DNA of 64,000 nt from Streptomyces sp. MH60 (GCF_002939385.1 NZ_MULI01000015.1:57690-121689), one strand, 5' to 3'; shown: positions 17,612 to 28,389, counted from the first letter of the stretch. Made by a program: numbers and translations. Notes: generated from the sequence alone by a model not told the origin.

Positions 17612-20478
17612 GCGGGGGCCGGGAGAGCACCTCGTTCGCCGCGCTCCGCGGGCAGCTCCAGGAGGCCGCCGCGACGTTGGCGGGCGGGCCCGACGCCCTG
17701 GAGGGCATCCTCCTCGGCCTGGTCGACGACGTCGACCGTGCGGTGCGCGAGCCGCTGGAGATCTTCCCCGTCTGCCACCACTCCCCCTCCTCGGCCACCG
17801 CCATGGCCCGCCGGCTGCGCGAGAAGCAGCCCAAGGTCGTGTATCTGGAGCTGTGCGAGGACCTGGCGCCGCTCCTGGCCGAGCTGCGCAACTGCAGACT
17901 GCCGGTGGCGGTGCAGGCGTTCGCCGGTGACGTGGACGGCTTCCCGCAGGAGTGGGCCCCGCTGTCGGTCGTCGCGCCGATCACCGAGGCGTCCGCCGAG
18001 TACCAGGCCATCGCCTACGCGCTGGACACGCCGGGGGTGGAGCTGGTCCTCGTCGACCGGTCCTCGGACCACGTCTTCCAGTGGGACGGGCGGCGCGAGG
18101 AGGCGGCGCCGGACGAGGGGGAAACCGCCCAGGGTGCCCAGGAGGACTCCCGGGTGCCCGAGGCAGGTCTGCACGGTGAGGCGGTCGGCGTCGAGATCGG
18201 TGACCTGCGGCCGCGCTTCGCCGAGCTGGAGGAGCACCTGCTGCGCCACGGCAAGGTGCGGCACTGGTCGGAGTGGTGGCACCAGTACGTGGAGGTGCCG
18301 CTCGGCGACAGCAGCGGGGACGCCGCCGTCGACCACGACACCTACCGCCAGGTCATGTTCCTCGTCGGCGGTCTGTTCCGGCGGCTGGCGCCCGGCGACG
18401 GGGCCCGGGTCCGCGTGGACGAGGACCGCGAGCGGTACATGTGGACCCGGATGCGCGAGCACCTCGACGCGACCGGCACCGATCCGGCGGACTGCCTGTA
18501 CGTGTGCGGGGCCTTCCACGCGGCCAGCCGGGTCGAGGAGTTCGGCGTGCGGGGCAGGACGGGCACCTTCACCATCTCCCCGCGCACCGCCACCTCCTGG
18601 CAGTACGGGCTGATCCCGTCCAGCCACGCGGCGATCGAGGCACAGTTCGGCCTGGCCGCGGGTTCGGTGTCGATCGCGTCGACGGAGTGGGCGAAGAGCC
18701 TGAAGCGGACCCGGGTCAAGCCGTACCGGCTGGCGGGCCAGGCGGGGGCGAAGAAGCCCACCGCCAAGAAGGCGGTGACGAGGAAGGCCGCCGCGGGCCC
18801 GGCGGCGCCGGTCGCCGCACCGGCCGCCGCCGACCGGCTCTCGGGCTTCCTGCGCCGGCCGCCCGTGCTGGACTCGCTGGACGAGGCGGAGCTGCTGGGC
18901 TGGTCGGTGGACATCGTGCGCGCGGCCCGGCGCAGCGGCTATCTCGCCTCCACCGCCGACGCCGTCGCGGTCTTCGAGACGTCGATCCTGCTGGCCGGTA
19001 TGCGGGACCGGGCGAAGCCCACGCCGTACGACTTCCAGGACGCGGCGGTCACCTGTATCGAGAAGGACGTCGTGCCGGGGCGGCGGGACGTGCGGCGCCT
19101 GGTCGAGATCATGATGGGCGGCGACCGGATCGGCCAGGTCGGCTACGAGGCGCTGCCGCCGCTCGCCCGTGACGTGCACGACCGGCTGGAGCCGCTCGGG
19201 CTGCGGCTCCAGCAGCGCGGTGTGCGGCGGGCGCTGCTGGACATGGCGTCCCGGCCGGAGCTGCGGGCCTGCTCCGACGTGCTGTGGATGCTGCGGCGGC
19301 TGCTGCCGCACGGTGCTGCCCGGCCCATCATGGGTGAGCGGCGGCTCGGTGAGCGGTCGATCCAGGAGTCGTGGGACCTCGCGCTCGGCACCCACCAGCG
19401 GGCGCTGATCGAGCTGGGCTACGAGGGGGTCAGCATCGAGCAGGTCCTGGAGCAGCGGCTGCGGCGGGACGCCTACGGCCCCGGAGCGACGACGGCGAAG
19501 GTGCTGGCCGCGGTGGAGGACGCCACCCTGTACCTCGGCAGCCGCCGTCTCGCCGACGAACTGGGCACGCACGCGCTGAAGGTGCTGGCCGCCGAGCGCG
19601 GGGTCGACGGCGCGCCGGAGGTGCTGCGCCGGGTGCGCGCGCTGCTCGCGTACTACCGGACGAGCGAGCCGGTGCTGCCGTCGTGGATCGAGTCGTTCGT
19701 CAAGTCCGGTTACGCCCACTACTGCACGCTGCTGCCGACGGCGTTCCGGGACGAGGACGCGACGGTCGGGCAGGTCGCGGCGATGCTCGGCTTCCTGTTC
19801 AGCATGGAGGGTCTCGCGCTGTCGCTGGGCTGCGACCGGACCCAGCTGGAGCTGGCGGTCGGGCAGTCACACCCCGAGGACCCGTCGAAGACGGCCCTGC
19901 TGTGGGCGGCGCAGGTGCAGCTCGGCACCCTGTCGCGGGCCGAACTGCGGAGCAGGTGCGACGCGTTGCTGGCCGACCCGCTGGTGGTCCCCGCCTATCC
20001 GCGCTACCTCAGCGGTTTCGTGCACGCGCTGGAACCCGTGCCGGGGCTGGCGGACGTGGTGGTGGAGGCGGTGTCGAACGCCTTCGCGCGGTTGCCGGAC
20101 GCGGTGCTGCTGCCGTGGCTGCCGCTGCTCATCACGACACTGCGGGCGAACGCCGCGGAGCTGGCTCCGCTGCTGATCCGCGAGGCGGGCCGGATCTTCC
20201 CGGGGCGGCTCGCGGCGCTGGACGCCTGGGTGCCGCCGTGGCGGACGCCCCCGGTCGCGCCGGGCGCCCGTCGGGCGGACCTCGGGGGCCACGCACCGAG
20301 GGGCGCGGCCCTGCTGCCGTTGCATCCGGCGGCCTGCGACGCGGTGGCCGGCCTGCTCGGGTGCGACGACGGGTGGACCAGGGACAGCAGCGGCCCCTCG
20401 GGGCGCGGCGGCTCCGTGCTGACGGTCCGTCACCCCGAGCCGGCGCAGGCGTGGGAGGCCGTACTGGCGCGGGGCTGA
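17608..20478 (+). CDS. DUF5682-family protein, likely effector or substrate of the MoxR/vWA pair
   Basis: This 956-aa protein starts at ATG 17608, overlapping the MoxR stop. The N-terminal region has the DUF5682 signature: IFPVCHHSPSSATAMARRL (residues ~52-70) followed by KVVYLELCEDLAPLL (~75-89). The paired His and the downstream Glu recall the TraB/TIKI group of putative metallohydrolases; this is a resemblance by eye, not a proven relation. A Lys/Ala/Pro-rich linker (KKPTAKKAVTRKAA, ~375-405) separates this domain from a ~550-residue helical C-terminal region rich in Leu-Arg repeats. No membrane segment is evident. As the last and largest product of the coupled operon it is the best candidate for the component that acts on a target. 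Confidence 0.85.
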   Translation: MSGGRESTSFAALRGQLQEAAATLAGGPDALEGILLGLVDDVDRAVREPLEIFPVCHHSPSSATAMARRLREKQPKVVYLELCEDLAPLLAELRNCRLPVAVQAFAGDVDGFPQEWAPLSVVAPITEASAEYQAIAYALDTPGVELVLVDRSSDHVFQWDGRREEAAPDEGETAQGAQEDSRVPEAGLHGEAVGVEIGDLRPRFAELEEHLLRHGKVRHWSEWWHQYVEVPLGDSSGDAAVDHDTYRQVMFLVGGLFRRLAPGDGARVRVDEDRERYMWTRMREHLDATGTDPADCLYVCGAFHAASRVEEFGVRGRTGTFTISPRTATSWQYGLIPSSHAAIEAQFGLAAGSVSIASTEWAKSLKRTRVKPYRLAGQAGAKKPTAKKAVTRKAAAGPAAPVAAPAAADRLSGFLRRPPVLDSLDEAELLGWSVDIVRAARRSGYLASTADAVAVFETSILLAGMRDRAKPTPYDFQDAAVTCIEKDVVPGRRDVRRLVEIMMGGDRIGQVGYEALPPLARDVHDRLEPLGLRLQQRGVRRALLDMASRPELRACSDVLWMLRRLLPHGAARPIMGERRLGERSIQESWDLALGTHQRALIELGYEGVSIEQVLEQRLRRDAYGPGATTAKVLAAVEDATLYLGSRRLADELGTHALKVLAAERGVDGAPEVLRRVRALLAYYRTSEPVLPSWIESFVKSGYAHYCTLLPTAFRDEDATVGQVAAMLGFLFSMEGLALSLGCDRTQLELAVGQSHPEDPSKTALLWAAQVQLGTLSRAELRSRCDALLADPLVVPAYPRYLSGFVHALEPVPGLADVVVEAVSNAFARLPDAVLLPWLPLLITTLRANAAELAPLLIREAGRIFPGRLAALDAWVPPWRTPPVAPGARRADLGGHAPRGAALLPLHPAACDAVAGLLGCDDGWTRDSSGPSGRGGSVLTVRHPEPAQAWEAVLARG

Positions 20479-20620
20479 CGGCGCACGGCGGGTTCCGGCC
20501 CGGCCGGGCCCGCCGAGTCCTCGCTCCCGTGCCAAGATGATGTTCCGACAGGCACTCCCCCGGGTGCTCACCGCGCTTGTGCCGTGGGTGGCCCACGAGT
20601 TGAGGACGGAGTCAGGCCGC

Positions 20621-21439
20621 ATGACCTCCCTGAGCAGTGGCGAGAGCGCCGCCCACCCCGACCGGATCGACACGAGCAAGCCCCATCCCGCCCGCATGTA
20701 CGACTACTTCCTCGGCGGGAAGGACAACTACGAGGTCGACCAGCGGGCCGCCGAGCAGTTCATGAAGGCGGCGCCCGAGGTCCGCGAGGGGGTCCTCGCC
20801 AACCGGCACTTCATGCACCGCGCGGTGCGGCACGTGGTGGCCGAGGGTGGTGTCCGCCAGATACTCGACGTGGGCACGGGCCTGCCCACCGAGCCCAACG
20901 TGCACCAGATCGCGCGGGCCGTCGCCCCCGGGACCCGGGTCGCGTACGTCGACAACGACCCCATCGTGGCCACCCATTCCAGGGCCCTGTCGGACGATCC
21001 GGACACCGCCGTCGTCCTGGCCGACCTGCGCGATCCCCGCGCGATCCTGGACCACCCCGAGGTGCGGGCGGTCATCGACTTCGACCGGCCGGTGGCACTG
21101 CTGCTGGTGGCCGTCGTGCACTTCATCGCCGACGCGCAGGACCCTGCGGGCATCGTCGCCACGCTCCGCGACGCGCTGCCGGCCGGCTCCTACCTGGTGC
21201 TCTCGCACGCGACGGGTGATGTGCACGAGGACCGGCGCGAGGACGCGGCGGCCGTCTACAACAAGGCCACCGCCTCCCTCAACCTGCGCTCGCACGCGGC
21301 GGTCCTCGACCTGTTCGGCGACTTCTCGATGGTCGAACCGGGGCTGGTCCGGGTCACCGACTGGCGTCCGGAGGGGACACGGCGCCCCGACGCCCCGCCG
21401 ATCGGCATCTACGGCGGAGTGGCGCGCAAGGGCGTCTGA
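20621..21439 (+). CDS. SAM-dependent methyltransferase, DUF574 family
   Basis: This 272-aa protein starts at ATG 20621, with GGAG nine bases upstream. Family hallmarks are all present: PHPARMYDYFLGGKDNY, an NRHFMHRAV helix, the SAM motif ILDVGTGLPTEPN, VAYVDNDPIV, and a C-terminal IYGGVARK. DUF574 methyltransferases are expanded in Streptomyces and other actinobacteria; substrates are mostly unknown. It is 143 bp downstream of the DUF5682 gene on the same strand, possibly independently transcribed. A decayed relative lies on the other side of the operon at 12754-12931. A strong bidirectional terminator follows it. Confidence 0.92.
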   Translation: MTSLSSGESAAHPDRIDTSKPHPARMYDYFLGGKDNYEVDQRAAEQFMKAAPEVREGVLANRHFMHRAVRHVVAEGGVRQILDVGTGLPTEPNVHQIARAVAPGTRVAYVDNDPIVATHSRALSDDPDTAVVLADLRDPRAILDHPEVRAVIDFDRPVALLLVAVVHFIADAQDPAGIVATLRDALPAGSYLVLSHATGDVHEDRREDAAAVYNKATASLNLRSHAAVLDLFGDFSMVEPGLVRVTDWRPEGTRRPDAPPIGIYGGVARKGV

Positions 21440-21457
21440 CGCGCGGGGGACGGGCGG

Positions 21458-21497
21458 CCGTGGTGGGCGCGGACTCCCGCGTCCGCGCCCACCACGG
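21458..21497. terminator. Bidirectional terminator hairpin, 17-bp perfect stem
   Basis: CCGTGGTGGGCGCGGAC (21458-21474) pairs perfectly with 21481-21497 around a 6-nt loop. It lies in the 62-bp gap between the convergent methyltransferase and GH1 genes. It lacks a T-tract, as is usual in Streptomyces. Confidence 0.85.
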
Positions 21498-21501
21498 GGA
21501 C

Positions 21502-22860
<1,359 letters not shown>

Positions 22861-22904
22861 GAAGGTCCTTTCGGGTTGGGGAAGGGTGCGCGCGGGGACG
22901 GCGG

Positions 22905-23759
22905 TCACTTGACGGCTCCGGCCGTCAGACCCGCCACGAGGTAGCGCTGGAGGAGCAGGAAGCCCGCGACCACGGGGACGCTCACGACCAGCGAGGCGGC
23001 CATGATCTGGTTCCAGTACACGTCGTTCTGCGTGGAGTAGCCCTGGAGGCCGACGGCGAGGGTGCGGGTGGCGTCGTTGGTCATGACGGAGGCGAACAGG
23101 ACTTCGCCCCAGGCGGTCATGAAGGCGTAGACGGCGACCGCGACGATGCCGGGGATCGCGGCGGGTACGACGACCTTGAACAGGGCGCGCAGCGGGCCGC
23201 AGCCGTCCACGAGGGCCGCCTCGTCCAGGTCGCGGGGGACCGAGTCGAAGTAGCCGATCAGCATCCAGATGGAGAAGGGCAGGGAGAAGGTCAGGTAGGT
23301 GAGGATGAGGCCGCCGCGGGAACCGAACAGGGCGATGCCGGTGGTGTTGCCGATGTTGACGTAGATCAGGAACAGGGGCAGCAGGAAGAGGATGCCCGGG
23401 AACATCTGCGTGGACAGCACGGTCACCGAGAAGACGCGCTTGCCGCGGAACTCGTAGCGGCTGACGGCGTAGGCGGCGAACACGGCGATGACGACGGAGC
23501 AGACGGTCGCCGCGCCCGCCACGATCAGCGAGTTCGCGAAGTACTTGGCCAGCGGGACCGTCGACCAGATGTCGATGTAGGGGCGGACGGTCAGGTTGCT
23601 CGGAAGCCAGTGGAACTGGCTGGAGACGTCCTCGAGCGGCTTCAGCGAACTGGAGACCATGACGTACACCGGCAGCAGGACGAAGCCGGTGAGCAGGGTG
23701 AGGAAGACGCGGCGGGTCCACATGAAGGAGCGCGGCGCCGCCATCGGGGACCTAGACAT
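22905..23759 (-). CDS. Carbohydrate ABC transporter permease (MalG type)
   Basis: This 284-aa inner-membrane protein has about six membrane segments, the first at [22 protein letters not shown]. The EAA loop for docking the ATPase is at [22 protein letters not shown] (about residues 180-201). The start overlaps the end of the partner permease gene by 8 bp. It forms the channel with the 23752-24780 product. No cognate ATPase gene is in the operon, so a shared multi-sugar ATPase (MsiK-type) elsewhere on the chromosome is expected. Confidence 0.95.
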   Translation of the reverse strand: MSRSPMAAPRSFMWTRRVFLTLLTGFVLLPVYVMVSSSLKPLEDVSSQFHWLPSNLTVRPYIDIWSTVPLAKYFANSLIVAGAATVCSVVIAVFAAYAVSRYEFRGKRVFSVTVLSTQMFPGILFLLPLFLIYVNIGNTTGIALFGSRGGLILTYLTFSLPFSIWMLIGYFDSVPRDLDEAALVDGCGPLRALFKVVVPAAIPGIVAVAVYAFMTAWGEVLFASVMTNDATRTLAVGLQGYSTQNDVYWNQIMAASLVVSVPVVAGFLLLQRYLVAGLTAGAVK

Positions 23760-24780
23760 CGGCCGTCTTCCTCTCCTGGGCGCTGCGGCGCACCCGCGTG
23801 GTCCTGGAGGTCAGGAACAGGTACACGCCCGTCACCAGCAGCAGGAACAGCAGCAGCAGGACCGACATCGCGGAGCCGGCGCCGAAGTTCCAGGTGACGA
23901 ACGACGACTGGTAGATGTGGATGGAGATCAGGTCGGCGGCCTCCGGCGCGGCCTTGCCGAACAGGACGAACGGTGTGTTGAAGTCGTTGAACGTCCACAG
24001 GAACAGCACCAGGACGAGGACCTGGTTGACGGGACGCAGCGACGGCAGGGTGATGCGGCGGATCTGCTGCCAGACGCCGGCGCCGTCCAGGGCGGCGGCC
24101 TCGTACAGCTCCTTGGGGATGTTCTGCAGTCCGGCCATGACGATCAGGAAGGCGAACGGCCAGCCCTTCCAGACCGACACCACGAGCAGCGCGACGAAGC
24201 TGTTGTCGCCGATCAGCCAGAAGGACGGCTTGTCGGTGAGGCCGAGCTGGTCGTGCAGGACGTGGTTCACCAGACCGTTGTCGTGCTGGAACATGAACGC
24301 CCAGGTGATGACGGCCGCGTAGACCGGCAGGGCGTACGGCACCAGGAAGATCGCGCGGAGCAGGCCCCGGCCGCGGAAGGCGTCCTGCATGCAGATCGCG
24401 GCGGCGGTGCCGATCAGCCAGCACAGACCGACGGAGAGGACCGTGAACGCGCAGGTGACGAGGAAGGAGTGGAGCAGTGCCTCGCCGACGGGGGCGTCGA
24501 AGTCCATCGACATGGTGAAGTTGTCGAGGCCGGTCCACGGGGCGGTGGTCCAGTCGCGGATGTAGAACTGGGTGAGCTCCTTGAAGCTCATCACGATGCC
24601 GATGACCATCGGCACCAGGTGGACGAGGAGTTCGAGCAGCAGGGCCGGCAGGAGCAGCAGGTAGGGCAGGCCGATGCGGCGGATCCGCCCGGGACGGCGG
24701 CGGGGTCCGCGCGCCGTCCCGGGGGAGCTCTCGCCGGCCGCCCGCTCGCCGGGCCGCGCCGAGGCGGTCGTGGTGGTCAT
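23752..24780 (-). CDS. Carbohydrate ABC transporter permease (MalF type)
   Basis: This 342-aa protein has a basic cytoplasmic N-terminus (~35 residues), then a first membrane segment IGLPYLLLLPALLLELLVHLVPMVIGIVMSF and further segments typical of MalF/UgpA permeases. The EAA motif ELYEAAALDGAGVWQQIRRITLP is near residue 220. It pairs with the MalG-type permease just downstream (8-bp overlap). It receives substrate from the binding lipoprotein 55 bp upstream. Confidence 0.95.
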   Translation of the reverse strand: MTTTTASARPGERAAGESSPGTARGPRRRPGRIRRIGLPYLLLLPALLLELLVHLVPMVIGIVMSFKELTQFYIRDWTTAPWTGLDNFTMSMDFDAPVGEALLHSFLVTCAFTVLSVGLCWLIGTAAAICMQDAFRGRGLLRAIFLVPYALPVYAAVITWAFMFQHDNGLVNHVLHDQLGLTDKPSFWLIGDNSFVALLVVSVWKGWPFAFLIVMAGLQNIPKELYEAAALDGAGVWQQIRRITLPSLRPVNQVLVLVLFLWTFNDFNTPFVLFGKAAPEAADLISIHIYQSSFVTWNFGAGSAMSVLLLLFLLLVTGVYLFLTSRTTRVRRSAQERKTADV

Positions 24781-24835
24781 GGCTGGGTCCGTGTCCGTGT
24801 CGGAGTCGGTGGGGCTTGGACGAAGGTCGAGGTGC

Positions 24836-26152
24836 TCACTTGTTGGGCATCTGCTGCTGTGCCTTGGCGAGCTTCTCCTTGACGGACTCGGTGGTCACCT
24901 CGCGGCCGGCCGCGGCGTCGGCGAACAGTTCCTTGACGGCGGTGCCGACCGCGGTCTCGAACTGCGACTCGTCGGGCACCTGGGGCAGCGCGGCGGCGCT
25001 GGTGGCGAGGGTCTCGCGCAGCACGGCGGTGGCCTGGGTGTTGAACGCCGGGTCGCTCTGGGCGGCCTTGACCGGCGGGATGGAGCCGTAGGCCTTGTTG
25101 AGGAGCTTCTGCTCGGCGTCGCTCGTCATGAACTTCACGAACTTCGTGGCGCCGTCGACGTTGTCGCTGTTCTTGAAGACGGCCATATTGATGCCGGCGA
25201 CCATGGAGTTGGTGGCCTGGCCGGCGCCGGGGATGCCGGAGGGGACGGGGGCGGGGGCGACGCCCCACTCGTCGTCCTTCATGCCCATCGTCTTGAAGGT
25301 GGCGGAGGCGGTCTGCCACAGCACCATCGCGGTCTTGCCCTTGGCGAAGTCGCTCAGGGACTGGTTCTGCGCGTACTCGGCGTTGCCCGGCGCGATGACT
25401 TTGTCCTGGGCCATCAGGTCGACGTACTGCTTGACGGCGGCGACGGCGCCGTCCGAGGTGAAGTCGGGCTTGCCGTCGGCGGTGAAGAAGTCGGCGCCGT
25501 GCTGCTTGGCGAGGACGAAGACCTGGTGGATGTTGTTGGACAGGTTGGAGCCCTCGGCGCCGAGGCCCCACTTGCCGCCCCTGGAGATCTTCTCGCCGGT
25601 CGCGACCAACTCGTCCCAGGTGGCCGGGGGCTTGGTGATACCGGCGTCGGCGAACATCTGCTTGTTGTAGTAGAGCGCGTACGCCATCGAGTACAGCGGG
25701 ACCGCGGCGGGGTCCTGCCCCTCGACGCCGGTCGAGCCGAGCGCGGAGTCGACGAAGCGGTCCTTGCCGCCGATCTTGTCGAAGTTCTTCGCGTCCCAGG
25801 GCAGCAGGGCGCCGGTGGCCTGGAGGGAGGCGCTCCAGGTGTTGCCGATGTTCAGGACGTCGGGGCCCTGTCCCGAGGTGGTGGCGGTGAGGATCCGGTT
25901 CAGCAGGTCGGACCAGGGCACGACCTCCAGCTTGACCTTGATGCCGGTCTGCTTCTCGAACTTGTCGAGTTCGGGCTGGAGGACCTTCTTGTCGACCTCG
26001 ACGCTGGCGCCCTGGTTGGACGCCCAGTAGGTGAGTTCCTTCGGCGAGTCGTTGGATCCGCCGCCCGAGGAGGAGCCCCCTCCGCAGGCCGTGGCGGCGA
26101 GTGCGAGAGACAGGGTGACGGCGCCTACGGCCGCGGCTCGGATGCTGCGCAT
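24836..26152 (-). CDS. Sugar-binding lipoprotein of ABC transporter
   Basis: This 438-aa extracellular solute-binding protein of family 1 starts at ATG 26152. The N-terminal lipoprotein signal ends in a lipobox-like LAATACGG, with Cys at about residue 23, and then a Ser/Gly-rich spacer. The mature part begins ELTYWASNQGASVEVDKKVLQPELDKFEKQTGIKV and has the domain-1 NIGNTWSASL and LYYNKQMFADAGI motifs of sugar-binding proteins. It is the first gene of the transport operon. It is divergent from the ROK repressor and 81 bp downstream of the candidate ROK operator. The sugar is probably a beta-linked oligosaccharide, given GH1 in the same operon. Confidence 0.95.
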   Translation of the reverse strand: MRSIRAAAVGAVTLSLALAATACGGGSSSGGGSNDSPKELTYWASNQGASVEVDKKVLQPELDKFEKQTGIKVKLEVVPWSDLLNRILTATTSGQGPDVLNIGNTWSASLQATGALLPWDAKNFDKIGGKDRFVDSALGSTGVEGQDPAAVPLYSMAYALYYNKQMFADAGITKPPATWDELVATGEKISRGGKWGLGAEGSNLSNNIHQVFVLAKQHGADFFTADGKPDFTSDGAVAAVKQYVDLMAQDKVIAPGNAEYAQNQSLSDFAKGKTAMVLWQTASATFKTMGMKDDEWGVAPAPVPSGIPGAGQATNSMVAGINMAVFKNSDNVDGATKFVKFMTSDAEQKLLNKAYGSIPPVKAAQSDPAFNTQATAVLRETLATSAAALPQVPDESQFETAVGTAVKELFADAAAGREVTTESVKEKLAKAQQQMPNK

Positions 26153-26232
26153 GGCTCCTGGGTTCCTTCCGGGAGTCGGTCGGGAAGTCCCGACGGCGGC
26201 TTCGGCTGTTTCCTTCCGAAGCCCCTCATGGC

Positions 26233-26254
26233 TTAATTTAGGACGTGAGTTAAA
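26233..26254. promoter_or_regulatory. Candidate ROK repressor operator
   Basis: A 22-bp AT-rich element bounded by TTAATTTA (26233-26240) and GTGAGTTAAA (26245-26254) stands out in an otherwise GC-rich divergent region. It has TTAA at both ends and GGACG in the centre. Elements of this form are commonly found in front of genes controlled by actinobacterial ROK-family sugar regulators. It can serve both the transport operon (minus) and the ROK gene (plus). Confidence 0.6.
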
Positions 26255-26327
26255 CCCCGAGAGAAAGACTCGTCAAGGTCTCGCGCAGGGTCGGCGGCCG
26301 CGCGAGGGCACGGAAGGAAGGGTCCGG

Positions 26328-27644
26328 ATGGCCAGGCACGGCGGGCGTACGGTCCGTGACCTGCGGCGGGAGAGCCGCAGCGCCGTTCTGCAACGGTTGT
26401 ATTTCGACGGGCCGATGAGCCGGCTCGCCCTGGGCTCGGCGGCGGGCCTGAGTTCGGGCTCCGTCAGCAACGTGGTGGCCGAGCTGATGGCCGACGGGCT
26501 GGTGGAGGAGGCGGGCAGCCTCGGCGCGGACGGCGGCCGGCCGCGCACCCTCGTCCGGGTCGCGGCGGACCGGGGGCGCCTCGTCGGGGTCGATGTCGGC
26601 GAGACCCGCGTACGCGTGGAGCTGTTCGACCTGTCGATGTCCGAACTGGCCCGCGCCGAGCGCGCGTTGCCCGGCCACGGGTCGCGCTCCTACGACGTCG
26701 GCGTGGTCGCCGGGCACATCCTGGACGGCGTCGCGGAGGTGCTCGCCGCCGACGGCCCCGCACCGGGCCCCGGCGAGCTGCTGGGCGTCGGCATCGGTGT
26801 CCCCGGCATCGTCGAGCGCACCGCCGAGGGCACCGTGGTGCACGGCCAGACCGTCGGCTGGGACGCGGTCCCGCTGGAGGCGCTGCTGCGCCGCCCGGCA
26901 CGACTGCCCCCGCACGTGCCGCTGTTCATCGAGAACGGCGCCAGGACGCTGGGACAGGCCGAGATGTGGTTCGGCGGCGGGCGCGGCGCGCACAACGCCG
27001 TGGTGGTGCTCTTCGGCTCCGGGGTCGGCGCGTGCGTCGTCACCGACGAGGTGGAGCAGGGGCGTGCGGTGGAGTGGGGGCATCTGACGGTACGGGTGCG
27101 GGGGCGCCGCTGCCGGTGCGGTGCGCGGGGGTGCCTGGAGGCGTACGCCGGTGCGGAGGCGCTGCTCGCGCGGTGGCGGGAGGCGGGCGGTGAGCCGCCG
27201 CCCGGCGCCGACGAGGAGGCCGCGCTGACCGCCATGCTGTCCGCGGCCCGGCCCGGGGACGGGGGCGCGCCGGACCCGGTGGCGGCGCGGGTGCTCGCGG
27301 AGACCGCGGAGTACCTGGGCGCGGGACTGGCCGACCTGGTCAACCTCTTCCAGCCCGAGCGGATCCTGGTGGGCGGCTGGGCCGGACTCCAACTCGGCCC
27401 CGCCTTCCTGGAGTCGGTACGCGCCCACACCCTGGCCCACGCCCTGCGGTACCCCGCCGGACGGGTGGGCATCGCGCTGGGCCGCCTCGGCCCCGACGCG
27501 GTGACGGTGGGCGCCGCGATCCTGCCGCTGGCGGCGTTCTTCGCCCGCGGCGGCAGGCGCCTGCCGGTCGACTCCCCCGCGCCGGTCCCGGCGTGGCGGG
27601 CGGCGCTCGGGGGGAGGCTGGCGGGGCACTGGGGCGGGGGATGA
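26328..27644 (+). CDS. ROK-family transcriptional repressor
   Basis: This 438-aa protein starts at ATG 26328, preceded by GGAAGGAAGG. The N-terminal winged HTH (VLQRLYFDGPMSRLALGSAAGLSSGSVSNVVAEL, ~18-55) is followed by the ROK sugar-kinase-like domain. It has the phosphate/sugar motif VGVDVGETRVRVEL, IENGART, and the zinc motif GHLTVRVRGRRCRCGARGCLE (about 252-272). It probably senses an imported sugar and represses the divergent transport/GH1 operon. The intact zinc Cys motif supports a functional ROK fold. Confidence 0.95.
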   Translation: MARHGGRTVRDLRRESRSAVLQRLYFDGPMSRLALGSAAGLSSGSVSNVVAELMADGLVEEAGSLGADGGRPRTLVRVAADRGRLVGVDVGETRVRVELFDLSMSELARAERALPGHGSRSYDVGVVAGHILDGVAEVLAADGPAPGPGELLGVGIGVPGIVERTAEGTVVHGQTVGWDAVPLEALLRRPARLPPHVPLFIENGARTLGQAEMWFGGGRGAHNAVVVLFGSGVGACVVTDEVEQGRAVEWGHLTVRVRGRRCRCGARGCLEAYAGAEALLARWREAGGEPPPGADEEAALTAMLSAARPGDGGAPDPVAARVLAETAEYLGAGLADLVNLFQPERILVGGWAGLQLGPAFLESVRAHTLAHALRYPAGRVGIALGRLGPDAVTVGAAILPLAAFFARGGRRLPVDSPAPVPAWRAALGGRLAGHWGGG

Positions 27645-27735
27645 CGGGGTGCGTGCGGCGCGTGCAGCGGCGGGTGCGTGGACTAGGCTGGGCCGACCGG
27701 GAGGGGCGGGCGAGAGCGACAGGGAGAGCGGCGAG

Positions 27736-28389
27736 ATGGCAGGCCGAAGGCGTTGGTCGACCGAGCAGATCCTGGACGCGGCGGCGGAGCTGCTGCTCGC
27801 GGGCGACGCCGAGACGTTCAGCGTGCGCAAGCTCGCGGCGGCGCTGGGGACCGACTCCTCCAGCCTCTACCGGCACTTCCGCAACAAGACGGAGCTGTTG
27901 CGGGCGGTCGCCGACCGGATCCTGCTGTCCGCCATGGACGGTTACCGGCCCGAGGGCGACTGGAAGCAGCGCCTCACCGCCGTGGCCCTGCGCCTGCGTG
28001 ACGCCTTCGGGCAGCAGCCTCAACTCGCCGCCGTCTGGGGCCGCCACGGGTCGGGCGGCACGGGTTCCCGGCTGATGATGGAAGAGGTGCTGCAGGCCCT
28101 GCGCGCCTCGGGGCTGCCCGACGAGGAGATCCCGGCGCGCTACCACCGGCTCGTGATCCTGATCGCCTCGCTGGTCACCGCCGAGGGCGGTTTCGGTGCC
28201 GTCGGCGCCGAGGAGCACGAGCAGGGCATGGAGCAGTTCCGGGTCGCGGTCCTGGGCGCCGATCCCGAGCGCTTCCCCGCCCTGGCCCACTTCGCCCGCG
28301 AGATCCGCCCGCTCGGTGCGGAACGGGGCGCCGCCTTCGAGGAGATCCTCGCCGCCCACCTCGACCACATCGAGGCCGCGCTCCCCTGA
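27736..28389 (+). CDS. TetR-family transcriptional regulator
   Basis: This 217-aa protein starts at ATG 27736 with AGGGAGAG upstream (27721-27728). The N-terminal TetR HTH is complete: STEQILDAAAELLLAGDAETFSVRKLAAALGTDSSSLYRHFRNKTELL. The C-terminal ligand domain is helical and not informative about the effector. It is 91 bp downstream of the ROK gene and convergent with the LacI gene (19 bp between stops). No divergent target gene is adjacent, so its regulon cannot be guessed. Confidence 0.93.
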   Translation: MAGRRRWSTEQILDAAAELLLAGDAETFSVRKLAAALGTDSSSLYRHFRNKTELLRAVADRILLSAMDGYRPEGDWKQRLTAVALRLRDAFGQQPQLAAVWGRHGSGGTGSRLMMEEVLQALRASGLPDEEIPARYHRLVILIASLVTAEGGFGAVGAEEHEQGMEQFRVAVLGADPERFPALAHFAREIRPLGAERGAAFEEILAAHLDHIEAALP

